A stretch of 64,000 nucleotides of DNA from Vesta saturnalis (lineage: Eukaryota; Arthropoda; Insecta; Coleoptera; Lampyridae), in the NCBI GenBank assembly GCA_036346205.1, contig JARFJB010002137.1:430501-494500 (forward strand). Direction: 5' to 3'. A model generated the notes under the pieces. The model made no database searches. It was not told the origin of the DNA and saw nothing but the letters and a program-made list of their open reading frames with translations. The position numbers were made by a program, and so were the translations under genes. This document shows, piece after piece, positions 34,831 through 47,180 of this stretch. Numbering within the stretch: position 1 is the first letter of the stretch; every line of letters begins with the position of its first letter.

Positions 34831-35062
34831 CTAACTAATACCATGTCTAACCGCGATGTACGTATTTCCATCCACCGACATATGAGATAACGCCTGAAAG
34901 GGTTCCAATAAATCTTCGTATGATATAATATTATACTGTTTTAGAATTTTAACTTCGTATGCGTGATAATACTCTGAATAGAATTCGCAATTACTTACCC
35001 ACAAAATCTTCCACGATTTCCTCCAGGCCCCACTCAATCAATAATCTTCTTGTGTCTTCCAT
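34831..35062 (-). CDS. Small SAM-like ORF, two exons with a 25-nt gap
   Basis: On the minus strand an ATG at 35062 opens MEDTRRLLIEWGLEEIVEDF, resembling the first helices of a SAM domain (WGLEEIVEDF). After V the sequence has GTG G|gtaagt (donor at 34998) and, 25 nt later, attctattcag (acceptor at 34974). Joining the two gives EYYHAYEVKILKQYNIISYE and DLLEPFQALSHMSV, and the frame stays open to a stop at 34831, about 69 residues in all. An AATAAA signal lies about 50 nt downstream. SAM domains mediate protein-protein or RNA contacts. A 25-nt intron would be exceptionally short, so a deletion-derived frameshift in a pseudogene is the main alternative. The upstream 35.1-35.2 kb is locally CpG-richer, which might be promoter sequence. 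Confidence 0.4.
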
Positions 35063-38000
35063 ATTATACCAAAATATTATATTTTTGATAAATAAGCACC
35101 TTCACTATCAAACTATTAAGCACACGTATGATGCAAAAGACGCGATGGTTATGATGCAAATAACCAATAACGAAGGCGCTACCGCGCACCGCGTACAAAC
35201 AAGTTACGATCTGTCTAAGTTGTATTTGTTGTTAAGCCTAAAACTAAATTGTCTGCATTATTCTGTGTCACTATCTAAGGTAGCTAAGAACATTGTCTAT
35301 TCCAGACAGAATTGTTTGTTAATATAACAAATTATTATTTCGGGCACATTAGTTATGTTGTTAGATTATTATAGGCTAGTTTAAAACTTATTAAAGTTAA
35401 ACAATTTCACAAATGCCCGTTTGCAAGTTTCCTGATTAGTTTAAACAAAATAATTTCACAAACGGCATAAAACAAATGTGTGTCAAGTAAAAAAGTTTTC
35501 GGTCAAGTTTATACAAAAGGCCTATAGTACTAAACAACATTTGTTTTAAAAACAATTAGGTCTTATTTGTTTAAACCACACAATTAATATTAATAAACAA
35601 AAACAAACAATTTGTGTGATTTTAATTATAAGTGAGTTCTATCATCTAATTTAAATAAGGTTTAATTTCAATAAGAAAATATTGTGTTAGAAGAAAAAAA
35701 TGTTTCTTGTGCATAATGTGCTTCATAAATTTGACTACTGCTTTATTTGAATCCACAAAAATACACATATAAATTAATAAATTACTCATCAGATAATATA
35801 TTTTATCTTATTATACCAAGTTTTTTTTTTCTGTGATAGTCTAACGACCACTATTTTCTTAGATTGGGTATTTAAAATTATTTAAAACTTTTTTATTTAT
35901 TGTTTACATAAGTTTACGGTGTATTTTATATCATATTTTAACCATGTAAATGTAAACTTTCACCATTATACACAAAGGTATTTAAAAAACTCAAAAAGCT
36001 AAGTATTTTAAATTATTTTAACCATGTTTTAGCGCTGCAATTAAAAACACATATAGCTAAATGACCTTCGTAAATAGTTCTTTGAAATTTCACACAACTC
36101 AGTGGCAGAACTACAGTTAGAAGAAATCAAGTATTAATTCAATGAGTAGTAAAATTCACATTTCATACTATAACAGACCTATTTCTCCTTTTTTTATCTG
36201 TTATGATTTTGTCGCAAAGTGTTTTTTGCAGTGATTGATGGTGTTTGATCAACTTGAACTTAAGCATGACAGTAATACGTTCTTGTTATGAACACCACCG
36301 ATGAACTTATCATGCAATAACAACATTTACATTTTAACTGAAATGAGGGACTCGGCTATAATTATAGTTATAAACAAGAAAATGATTTTGCAACTAATAC
36401 TCTGACAAAACGTCCACTTAATTGTTTTAATCGTTATTGAATTCGTCATACCGTAATTGCAATTACGTATGTAGATATTGCATGGAGTTTTGGATATCTA
36501 CACTGTTAAATGTCAATTTTTGGAAAGCTATCCAAAATTACCTTTCTCACACAAAAATTTGAATTGAATAATATACAACTTCATATGTAACTATAATTAG
36601 GTAAAAGATAGAAGCGCTACAAACGCGTCTTAAATTTTTTGTAAACAGGTGACCATATTCTAAACATTATGAAATTATTAGTAAGAATATTTTTTCGTAT
36701 AACGAAATCGTTACGTCTAACTTAAATTGTAGTGACCCGTTAATGCTCAAAATGGGGGTGGCTAATTAGTATAGAGATTTAGACTAATTCACAAAGGCTT
36801 CCCCTTTAAAACATTAATAAAGAAATATTTGAAATTCAGAAGTGCTTCATGCTACGACTAATCTTAATCATCTGCAGGCCTAATCAGTCTAAAGAATGTG
36901 ACCTTAATTCAATCGAAAAGATTGAAGAAAACGGGATGCAGATGTGGAATCAAATGCTAATTAACAATAAGTGTAAACAAAATAAGGTTTGGTTGAATTG
37001 CTATCCCGTACCTCGGCTACTTGGGGGAACATGGGTATCTCAGGGCGCCAGGGCTAAAGGTTGGTAATTGGGTCAGAAGGTAATGAATAGCCCATTCGGA
37101 ATTGTGTTGTTCCAAGAAAGTTAGGTTACGTGAATGTTTAATGCCAATGGAAATATTTTATATAAACTACTGAATGTATCGTATCGTATCGTATGACTGG
37201 TAGACAATTATGGGATTAATCAAACAATGTAATTATATAAACTATAAAGGTGTAATCTGAGGTTAGTCTGTTTTGCGTGTTGTGTATGTGAGTTTGTCCG
37301 GAGATCTCTTACAGTTTTCGGCTCATTATTGCATACAGTAAGAATTAAGTGTCCTCGCTTATATAATTAAATTAATCTGGTGGGTCTGACCTTAAGTACT
37401 TAGTTGCATTAATACTGGTTTTGCTTCAACTAACACAGTGATGGTGTGACTGAGCGTTCTGGTGATGGTGTTGATGGTGATGGTAGTGGATCGTGGTTTA
37501 TGATGTTCTGAACCAACTGGTGCTAACTTTTATGTCGCCCGGAAAAGGCAATTGGGTAGATTTGTGAATAACGGCTGGTGTAACAAGGGAAAAAGAAAAA
37601 AGAAAAACTTTAAAATTGGTTTATTTTAGAATTGTCTTCTTACATTATAAATTGGCATACTAAGGTTAGATTTGGGTTTTCTTTAGCATAATTAATTTAA
37701 TTTTAGAAAATTGATTCTTGTTTTAGGCTGCATTTCCCTTTAGAAAAAGGAATCCCTTTATAGGAGATAATTATTAATTAAATAACCCTTGTGGTCCTAA
37801 AATGCTCACTATTTTATAATTATTAATAAAATGAAATTGTTCAGTTATGATATTTTTGGGTTAAATAAATTAATAATTAAAACTTTATGATTTATTTTTG
37901 AGGATGACTTGGATTATTTTTAAGCACACCTTTATTCTCTTAATACTTGACAGGAAATAGAAACTTTCACTGTTATCAGCAACTTTAAAAAGCGGGATTT

Positions 38001-39346
38001 TTAAATATTTAAATTGAGCACTGTTACAAGAATTTTAAGGAATATTAAACATTTGACTTAAGAGAAAATTCTATAATCTTATGGCCCTAATTTTTATTTT
38101 TAAATTTTTGAGGTTTGTATGTATTGCATAGATTTTTGATTGCATTCGTTAATCTACTATTTTTATTTGTACTGATGATTAATTACCTATAATAAAAAAG
38201 AATTGGATTCGGTCATTAGATTTTAGAATTTTTATATGATCTTGAAGCGTTTACAGTTAAGTCAAATCTTTAATTTCCTTCAAAAATCGTATATACTAAT
38301 AGGCCTGAGGCCTAGTAAGGTATGGTAGGTTTTCCCCATTGTCTAATTTCGAATATTTCCCTCTTGTATAATTTACTCCTATGCAGCAATGCAACTTCGT
38401 GAGGATTACAGCGATACTCACATTGAACGTTATGAATTAAAGCGGTAATTCAACTGTAATGACGTCGTACTCAACTACCATAGTAACAGAGTTATTCTTG
38501 TCATGAACAAGAAGCATTTATCAAACACTGCCAACCACGTTAAAAACTCTAACTTAAGTTTATTGTGAAAATGAAAAGATTTCGTAAAATTTATTAAGAA
38601 ACCATTGATAGCAATATTGAAAGAGTGTTCCGAAGAATACAGTGAAAAATCAGGCATTTACTTGGACGCAAGTATTTTTCGTTTTCTAAATGTTGTTACA
38701 TGCTTAGTAATTAAAACATTTTCTCGAAGCCGGGCTCTTTTAACTTTCAACCAACAGAGAAAACCAACTCATGCAGTTTCCAGGCAACACCGCTTTTTCC
38801 CGGATTATCGATAATTTTGGACGCACTAGTAGTATTGTATATGATAATACATTATTCATAGAGTGATTTAAGTAATACAAAATTTTAAATTACATTCATT
38901 TCAAAACGCGTTGACTTTTCCTTTCCTAGTAAAGTACCAAAATTTGATTTTCTATCCCTCATAGCCAGCGAGAATTTTTTTGTACATCTATTAAAATCCA
39001 TTAACTTCTTAATCTCTAACCGGTTATGATTTTTCTTAATTTAACATTATGAAGTCTGCATTCATTATTGGAAATCGAAATCGAAATCATTTTCGCTACT
39101 TATAAATATATACTTCGACTTGCAAATAGTATGATACGAAAATAAAGGCGTTTTTTTTTAATCGAAGTCAACTATTTATTATTGTTACCTTTTATTAATT
39201 TACGATATCGGATAATCTTATGCTTAAATAATAATAAATACACTTTAAAATGGCTGTTTACTTTCTGTAAGCAACGGATTGATATTTTGACTTTTCATGA
39301 ATATGGACATAAAATACGATAATGTCAAGAAGTTTGCAACCTATTC
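35063..39346. other. 4.3-kb intergenic stretch, no supported gene
   Basis: I found no motif-bearing reading frame. A 72-codon frame at 36849-37067 and a 69-codon one at 38605-38814 show nothing recognisable. Short local repeats occur: GTATC/CGTAT units at 37177-37195 and GGTGATGGT units at 37440-37490. The part at 37600-38330 has a run-rich AT texture a little like the 19-32 kb block. Confidence 0.45.
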
Positions 39347-39348
39347 TA

Positions 39349-39631
39349 CAGGGTGTCTACTACGTACTTTTTGAACAATTTTAAGCAAATATGATTATGT
39401 GCAATTTTCCCCAATTCCTAACCCCTAAGAAGATATGGGCGGTTGAAGAAAAATATAAAAATAAGTAAAGAGAATACTCTGACACCTGCTTAAGCCTTAA
39501 ATTTATCATAAAATAAAACTTTTAATAACAATTTTCATTAACAAATTAACAAGAACACAACATGGCACAAAAATGCACATAAAATTACGAGGTGACAAAC
39601 AAAAGTGGTTACAGTTATTCAAAATGAGATC
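39349..39631 (+). repeat. Left terminal inverted repeat (~283 bp)
   Basis: Inverted match to 40681-40984, ending inward at GAGATC. It includes transposase 3' codons, so both arms carry that coding text. Confidence 0.9.
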
Positions 39632-40468
39632 CACCAACCTCCACACATAATACCACACGCCTTCGCAGCTCTCTTTTCCATTCAATATTTGCGAAATTGT
39701 CACCAATGTTGGTAAATGGATTAAAAATTCGTTCAATCAATTCTTCTATTGAAGATGGTTTACTCCGCCCGTAGGGTGCAGGAGACCCACCTTGCAAATA
39801 CCACATGTTTTGAGATACAATTAATGGAACATCTCCAAGCAATGCTGATAAATCTTCCAAGGATTGTTTGTACATTTCGGAGTTTAAGTGCCGATTAAAA
39901 ATTAAGGGTCCAATGAGACTGTCTCCGATAATCCCGGCCCAAACATTTACCGTGAAGCGATGTTGAAATCCGGTAATAATAATTTCATGAGGCTTTTCAT
40001 CTGACCAAACGTACTCATTGTGACTGTTGTTCACTCCATCCCGAGAAAAAGTTGCCTCATGACGAAAGAGTGTAACATGAATGTTATCATCATGTGTGAT
40101 CATCCATTCACAAAAGCGAACTCTTAGAGCCAAATCGCCGGGAAGAAGGTACTGAACGAGTTGAAGGTGATACGGATGCATTCCATTTTCGCGAAGAATT
40201 TTCGAAATCGTGGTACCAGTGGCTGCTTTTATTCGTCTAATGCTCGTTCGGTTATCGATTTCAACTACTCTCGGCACCTAGTCTGCAAACCATGTCGTGG
40301 AAAATGTCGATCACTTCGATGCGTAAGAAAATTTCCTGTTTCTTGAAGGAAGTGAAAAGTCTGAGCTATGATTTTGTTAGTAGGAGCACGACGATTTTGA
40401 AAACGATTATTGTACTCTGCTGCTGCTGCATAACAATTACCGTTAAGAAAGCCGTACAGGAATACCAT
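39615..40468 (-). pseudogene. Mariner-type transposase lacking its catalytic residues
   Basis: The first piece (40468-40265) reads MVFLYGFLNGNCYAAAAEYN, RFQNRRAPTNKIIAQTFHFL and THRSDRHFPRHGLQTRCRE, an N-terminal DNA-binding part. After a frameshift near 40270 a 220-codon frame continues with RTSIRRIKAATGTTISKILR and ENGMHPYHLQLVQYLLPGD. The first catalytic motif reads LFRHEATFSRDG where relatives have TDEATF. HNEYVWSDEKPHEIIITGF and VNVWAGIIGDSLIGPLI follow. The second motif is WYLQGGSPAPYG, with Gly for Asp. The part with the third motif (SPDLTPLDFF-like) is deleted, and the protein resumes in the C-terminus, ending EVGGSHFE. All three catalytic carboxylates are lost while the frame stays long. 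Confidence 0.9.
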
Positions 40469-40680
40469 ATCACTTTATTCCTCATTTGAAAATAGATAAG
40501 GCATGATTTAATTATAATTAGATTAATTCTAATTGTTACAAATCAGATGATAAATTGCATTTACATTCAAATAATGTTTGATACAAATGACATGAAACGT
40601 CAAATAAGACACATTTTCTCAGTTTATTGTGATAGTGCTTGCTAGGCAACCAAAATTACTCTTATAATTTTTACAGTGTA

Positions 40681-40984
40681 GATCTCATTTTGAACAACTG
40701 TAACCATTTTTGTTTGTCACCTTGTTATTTTATGTGCGTTTTTGTGCTATGTTGTGTTCTTGTTAATTTGGTAATGAAAATTGTTATTAAAGTTTTGTTT
40801 TATGATAATTTTAAGACTTAAGCAGCTGTTAAGAGTATTCTCTTTACTTACTTTTACATTTTTCTTCAACCGCCCATATCTCCTTAGAGGTTAGGAATTG
40901 AGGAAAATTGCACATAATCATTTTTGCTTCAAATTGTTCAAAGAATACGTATACGAATTCTTCGTAGTTCCCGCGAATACCCTG
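40681..40984 (-). repeat. Right terminal inverted repeat (~304 bp)
   Basis: Complement of the left arm with small indels. Begins GATCTCATTTTGAACAACTG at its inner edge. Confidence 0.9.
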
Positions 40985-41009
40985 TATGAAAATAGAGCAA
41001 AGCTCTTCA

Positions 41010-41360
41010 AGACGAACCCTGACTATGGAAATGATTCAGTAAAACCCATGTTTTGCACATAAGATATGAAATAGTAGTGAAGCAAGATTTTGCCTCAATG
41101 TTAACCATAATTGTAAAGTTTAGTCTAGGCACGGCAGAACTCCATACCCCGAAAAGGTCAATGTTTGGCTGGAACTTTAGGTACAGATACAATTGGTCCC
41201 TTTTTAGTTAACTGGTCGAAAACATCTGGACATCCTATGAGGCGCCTATGGAAGGCTTTCAGTTTTTGAATCTCCAGACATGACCCCTTAAGACATCTTC
41301 TGGGGCCGTTTGAATTGTACTGATAATTTGGCAGAACTGTGAAATAGCACAAATAACACT
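41010..41360 (+). pseudogene. Mariner-type transposase fragment
   Basis: Plus-strand pieces read PKKVNVWLEL (about 41149) and SPDMTP-DIFWGRLNCTDNL (about 41275-41330), with an internal stop. The latter corresponds to the third catalytic motif SPDxTPxDFxWGxLK. The fragment is heavily decayed, with no termini found. It begins only about 25 bp outside the element ending at 40984. Confidence 0.55.
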
Positions 41361-44300
41361 TCAGATAGTGAATGATTCACTTCAGGAATGTTAACATCGC
41401 TTCGGTTACTGTTTAGCTAAGTGTATTTTGGACATTTGATCGCAAATTAGTGTTTCTTAGTTTGACCAATTATTAGTATTAGGTACTAATTATTATTTAG
41501 AATTAAAAGGATTTAAGTTTGATATTGTTGTTGCGACTTTATGCAAAAATGTGGCAACCTCGCGGATATTAATTTCGAATTCAAAACTTTAGATTATCTC
41601 AATGTGCCAAAATTTGTGCTTACAACCCTTTTGGAAAATATCGACAATTTTTCTCGAAACCTGTTGAGATATTAGATTTCTGAAAGAGTCAGAGATAGAA
41701 AATTGAAATTTTGATGCTTTACTAAAGGCGACACAAGCAATCGATTGCGGTAAAAATAATAGGACATTGTATTTGAAGTTGGAAAGTTGTAGCCTCTACT
41801 GAAGAATTCGAAAATGTGGCAACGTCGCCAATGCCATTTCCGAATTCAACCGTTCCGGAACTTTCTACTAAACCAGTACGTTATTCCTTATCATTATATC
41901 TTTTGTCTTATAAGCTATTTTCTTATTTTTGTAACACAGTAGAACAATGATAATTGTATACATTACTAAATTAAATTAAATACGTATTGACGTCCTAACA
42001 GGTTCTTGTGGCTCTATTTAAGTTTTAAATCGTGTGTTTGAATACACATTTTACAAATTCTACACGTATGTACAAATTGTATATATGATTAGACGTTTGG
42101 ATAAATACATGTTTAAAAACCCAAAAATAAATGTTTATAATCATGAATTTAAATCGTGAAAGCTTACAATTTCACATGTACAGGTACGTGAACTATAGAA
42201 CACATAATAAAAAGTGATGTGCATTCTTTATATTCATGATAATCCAAAGGCGAACAAACGCCCCTTCGTATCCTTTCCTGTAAATGCCCATGGACACGTA
42301 TGGTTATGTAGGTGTGTACACTAAAGCGAAAACTTTTGCATATTATAGATGCTGTATGCTTAATTAGTTAGCTTAACTAAATTAGTTCAGGTTGAGACAG
42401 TTTAAAAATAGCATTAATGTATTTTATGGAACAAAATTCAAATTTAAAAGCGAATTTATCATGCTCCACAGCTCATCGCATGGGTAAATACGAAATACCT
42501 GGATTTACATATTACAATTTATTTAGGTACAATAAAAATTGGTACAACAATATAACAAATTAAAAAATTTTAATAATTCTGAAAAATTACTAACTTGGAG
42601 TAGGTTGATACCGAACACCATTGTATAATTGTTCTTTAGATTTTCTGCTTGAAAAGTTTTATATATAGAACTTGAAAATGCAACATTAGATACACAAACG
42701 TGTACTAAAACCTATTAAACGGTGCTTAATTTACACTAAAAAGCTACGGGCACGTGAATATAAATAGTCATTTTTGATTATAAAATTATAAACGCACATT
42801 GTTCAATATTGTGGATGAATTTGTTACATGGCGGTCAAAAGTATTATAACATTATAAGTAAAAATAGCTTAGTTTGTAAGTCAACTGGCGTAAGTCTTTC
42901 GCTAGGACACGTTTTTTTACTGGAATGCCTTATGTTGACTTGTACTCTAAAAGTTGATGGTAAATGGCGATCGAATGAAATTTGATTTGAAAGCAAGTGT
43001 ACCTATCTAATATACGAAATATTTGTATACCTTTATGCGAGTGAACGTGTAAAGTTGAACATACCGCATAGTACAATTGAATGGTGTTTATTTATATCTC
43101 GGGCTGAATTTGCAACAAGTATTCAATTTATTGGACTTGACAATTTTCTGGAAATAGCGGGTAAGAAGTTTGTTCAGATTTAGAACAAAGAATGGGATCC
43201 GTCGGTCCGAGTAAAAAGTCAATAGATTACGCCTTTATTGCGTAAATACGTTTACTGATTCATTGTTTAGGTATAAATCAATCATATAGTAAATACATTT
43301 CCTGAATTTTTTATCAGTAATATATGATATGCATTACGCATGTAGAATTAACATTTTCAAGCTATTATGTTTCATTATATACTTAAGATTTTGTACTTTA
43401 ATTAAATTATGGTATTCGCTATTATTAGTGCGATCTTTGGTAAGTATTATGATTGTTGTTAAAAAATTTGATAACGGCTGTAAGTGTTAGCAAATACCTT
43501 ATACAGTTACAATGAAATCCGTTTAGTATGCGTATAAATCAAAGCAATATTTATTTTCTTTTATAATAGCATAACAAACATTAAAATACCATGTATACTA
43601 ACATTTACACAAATTAACCAATTAAGCTTATTGTCGTTTTTATTATTTAATAGATGGGAAATAAAATTGCTACTACATTTTGTCAGGGCAAAAAAAGTGT
43701 TGGGGATACGCAAAATGAAGTTTTTCATTGGAACTAGTACATGATTGCTTTTGTTTTGTTTCTGGTGCGCCCAATGTATACCCATTCAAATTTATTTTTC
43801 ACAATTTTGTTTACAAAAAAAATAAGCAAACATTGAGAAATAATTATGGAAACAGTAATAAAAGTTAAGTACATAATTATTTCTTAATATATATTTATAA
43901 AGACATAAAAGAGAATAGTAAACTTAAAACTTACAAGGGACTTCCGTAGATTTTTTTCTATTGAACCATTGGCACGGGACAAATCATCACAAAGAAAAAC
44001 CATAAAAGTTAAATAAAATTTTTATTTCCACAATTTCTTTTTAAAACTATTATCACTAACTATGCACTTGTTAAGATGATCCCGCGGCCATGGTAGTCAA
44101 CCTTAGCTTATTTCAGAGTGGTTACGCCCGCCTTGAAAAGCTTCTACGTTAACTTAAAAGCGCTTGCGCCATTGCAAAACACATTGCATTAATGTTTTCA
44201 TGGATTCAAGACGTCTAATAACTGGTTCTGTACAGGCATGCGCTTTTAACTAACTTCATCTTTGTCGTGAGCGAACTTTTATATATTTTTCGCACCCTCT

Positions 44301-44933
44301 CAAACTACATAGTACACATTTTCAGCCATTACCCGAAAGATTTTATAGGGTTTTAGGCCTGCCTGAGTGATATATGCTTGAACGAATAGTTATGGGGTAT
44401 TTTTGGATTCATTAGTTATGTTTCATGATTTATTAGTTTTTCGCACGTCACCTGTTTTAAATGTCATTGATTGTTATGTTAAACAATAATTGATTTCTTA
44501 CACATTAATCACTTCATAATTCATATTCGTTTTGTAAATTTTACTTTAAAATCTGAAAATTGAATTAAACATAATTCTTTTATTTTATAATTTGGTTTTC
44601 ATGTAGCTGGTACATTGAATTTTAACTTTTAATTACCTTAAAATTGCAAATTTTAAACAACCCTTTTAATTAATTTTTTAATATATACACCTTCAAACTT
44701 GATAACTGTATATGCAATTTGTTACGTTATCATTTAATTGACCGCAAAATCATTATTCACAAATTAATTATATACCTTTATAAATCAGAAAGGTGATTTT
44801 TAAGCACATTTTTATAAAAACCATACTACGTTCTAGAACTAAGGAAAAATAGAACAATAATAAATGCATTTAAAAGATATCCAAAGTTACATATTCACTG
44901 TGTCCACGTTCATTATAGGTGTAAATGACCAAA
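41361..44933. other. 3.6-kb intergenic stretch, no supported gene
   Basis: AT-rich. No reading frame with a recognisable motif and no clear repeat. A GC-richer patch at 44080-44190 (cgcggccatgg, cgcccgcc) has no coding interpretation. Confidence 0.45.
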
Positions 44934-44934
44934 A

Positions 44935-45249
44935 ATTTCAGATTCAGCCCTGCTACATTGGAAATGAACTTTATCATATTTTTAATTTCTTTAATTCAAA
45001 GTCGTGTTGGTGGTGTAACAAAAACTATTTTCTTTGCAGTTGAAGTACCTTTTTTGTGTATCATAGAGCAAAATTTTATCAAACAAAGCTGTTCAGAATC
45101 AAAAAATAATAATAACTGCAAAATTTGAAAATAATCGGCACAATTTCATGAAACCGTTATTTTTATTTATAAAAATTAGATCTACGAATCTATGTATACA
45201 TTTCAAACAATGCATTGTCATTGGTTTGCAAACAATAGTGATTGTCATT
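44935..45249 (+). repeat. Left terminal inverted repeat (~315 bp)
   Basis: Pairs with 47494-47806 over its whole length with scattered mismatches, ending inward at GATTGTCAT. Confidence 0.9.
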
Positions 45250-45299
45250 TTATAGTCAATTTTCAATAATACATATTTGCAAGTGCAATTCTGTTACAA

Positions 45300-46134
45300 T
45301 GAGAACTCTCCTAGAAAGAATTTATCTTGGAAAGTGCTATGATATTGAGGATGTTTCGTACAAGTATGCAATTCAACTATTCATTGAAAAATATCCAGAT
45401 GTACACATTACGGTTAATGGAACAAAATAAAATAAAGAAATTCGATGAGACGGGATCTGCTGAAAACAAAAAGAAAGCGAAAAAGGCATACCGCGGAGAC
45501 GACGATGACGAAGAAAACAAAACTATTCCCTTTAAACCAAAATTTATTCACACCTTAAAAGCTTGCGATTATGACAGATTTGATTTTTGTGCAAACATTG
45601 GTAAAAAAATTATGGATGGCCGTTTTTTCACTATATGTTATTTTTTCCGCTGAAGCAACGTTTACGACAAGTGGAGTTGTTTAATCCCAAAACTAAATTT
45701 AACGTAAAAGCCAAATTTTTAGAAATGTAAATGTTTGGTATGGTGGTTTACTAGACAGAATAATTGAACCGCATTTTATGGATGAGTCATTAAATCAGAA
45801 AGTATATTTGGATTGGCTAGACAACTGTTTATTACCAGAATTAGAAAACTTTTCCTTAGAGCAAAGGCGTAAATTGTATTTTCAGCATGATGGCTGTTCG
45901 TCACATTCGACTGTACTAATAAGAGGATGGCAGGATGAATACTTTCCGGAACGATGGACAGGACGATATGGACCGATATTCTTTCCGCCCCGTTCTCCCG
46001 ACTTAACAATTTTGGATTTTTTTCTATAAGGATACCTAAAACAGAAAGTGTGTCAACAGATATGAACCAAAATATTGAATATCTTAAACAAGAATAATTA
46101 ATGCCGTAAATGAAATCACCCCGGACATGCTTAG

Positions 46135-46190
<56 letters not shown>

Positions 46191-46240
46191 CAAAAATTTC
46201 AAATTAGAGTGGAGAGATGTTTTGAAGTTTTACTATTTAA
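45300..46240 (+). pseudogene. Mariner-type transposase
   Basis: Starts MRTLLERIYLGKCYDIEDVS and YKYAIQLFIEKYPDVHITVN at 45300, an N-terminal helix-turn-helix region, then shifts frame near 45425. The next frame carries a very acidic GDDDDEENKTIPFKPKF. The first catalytic motif reads IFSAEATFTTSGVV (about 45644-45685), with Ala for Asp. After stops, the frame from 45778 reads DESLNQKVYLDWLDNCLLPE. The second motif YFQHDGCSSHS and the third PPRSPDLTILDFF (about 45988-46026) both keep their Asp. The C-terminus (GYLKQKV..., NAVNEITPDMLRNIY) continues in broken frames to an AT microsatellite, then RVERCFEVL to about 46240. The enzyme is inactive through the lost Asp and the frame breaks. Confidence 0.85.
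46138..46189. repeat. (AT)n microsatellite
   Basis: About 26 uninterrupted AT units inside the transposase 3' end. The duplicate copy has only ATATATACCT at the same place, so the expansion happened after the duplication. Confidence 0.95.
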
Positions 46241-46317
46241 TGTACGTTTAATGACTTAAAAATTTTGGATATTTTTATATGGGGCTACCTAAAACAGAAA
46301 GTGTACCGAACAGATAT

Positions 46318-47180
46318 AGTTAAAGCCAAACAAAGTGGCGCGCACGTCATCAGTGTTTGATGACGTTTACATTTACAGTATTGCCAAATATTTAATTTCT
46401 AATGTACAATAGCCGTTATTACTTATTTCTTTGGTACATATTATAAATAGTGTCACGAATTCCGCCTGTCTTTGATGTTGCTATATTTGTAACTCGATTA
46501 GAATAGCACCTATCTTTCTTTGGGGACTTTAACTTCTCATTGTTTTCCTCTGCTTGAGAGATTCTGCTTACTGTCCTTAAATTGACGTTTAGAGCAGCAC
46601 TCTACAATAAGATACTCTTACAGTACAATTATTTTATATATATTATCCAAATTTTACCTCTCTAACAGCATTTAAGGGCAACAGAGGCCCATTGTTATCC
46701 CTTTCTTGCTCGAAATAGCTAATTACTGATGCCACGAGTTCTTTACATCGACTATCCATTTGCTTGGGCATTTTGGCCGAAAAATGAAAATACAGATCAC
46801 ACTATTACAAATTGTTGACAAAAATCAATCAAATATGCCTGTCAAAATAATGTCATCCGTAACCTCAAAATGTCGATGAATCGATAAATAAAAGACGGCA
46901 ACACAGCACCATCTCTGACAGTGACTGGGTTTACACCGTTACTTGCTGGCCTGTTGATTAAAATTTTATCACCAAATTTTACATTGAGAGGCATCTAAAC
47001 CCAACAAAAACAAGCTTGTGCGCATATATTATTTCATCTCAAAAGTATTATGTTAATTGCATCACCATTAGTTGTTTTTTTTTTACAAATTTTATTATAT
47101 AATTTGCCACGGAAACGTAGCCACATACAACATGGAAGAGCGTCATTGATGACGTGCGCGCCACTTTTTTTGGCTTAACT
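46318..47180 (-). mobile_element. 863-bp nested DNA transposon, deletion derivative
   Basis: Termini are AGTTAAAGCCAAACAAAGTG...GCGCGCACGTCATCA on the left and its inverted copy TGATGACGTGCGCGCC...GGCTTAACT on the right (near-perfect over about 34 bp). It is flanked by ATAT on both sides (46314-46317, 47181-47184). The uninterrupted duplicate at 46066-46078 reads ACAGATATGAACC, which is the empty site. It carries the N-terminus of a transposase on the minus strand and nothing of a catalytic domain. Confidence 0.92.
46421..46773 (-). CDS. Truncated transposase N-terminus, two exons
   Basis: ATG at 46773 opens MPKQMDSRCKELVASVISYF and EQERDNNGPLLPLNAVRE (46773-46658). A gtaaaa donor follows GAG, and a 56-bp intron (46657-46602) ends ttgtag. 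The second exon continues in phase: SAALNVNLRTVSRISQAEEN, SPKKDRCYSNRVTNIATSKT and GGIRDTIYNMYQRNK, with a stop at about 46421. The text resembles N-terminal helix-turn-helix regions of insect DDE transposases, where exon 1 ends in V(R)ER and the next begins (T)AAA.GVS..TV.RI. About 100 residues, with no stop or frameshift. It could be a DNA-binding fragment that occupies termini of full-length relatives; this function is inferred. Confidence 0.65.

Larger units (their letters stand above)
39349..40984 (-). mobile_element. Long-TIR mariner-type element, 1.64 kb
   Basis: TA flanks both ends (39347-39348 and 40985-40986). The left end is CAGGGTGTCTACTACGTAC and the right complement begins CAGGGTATTCGCGGGAAC. 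The inverted arms extend about 280-300 bp, including GATATGGGCGGTTGAAGAAA on the left and its complement on the right. The interior encodes one transposase on the minus strand, whose last codons lie inside the left arm. Confidence 0.93.

Noticed and set aside
36849..37067. 72-codon ORF
   Set aside because: No recognisable feature, and length is within chance expectation over a 64-kb window.
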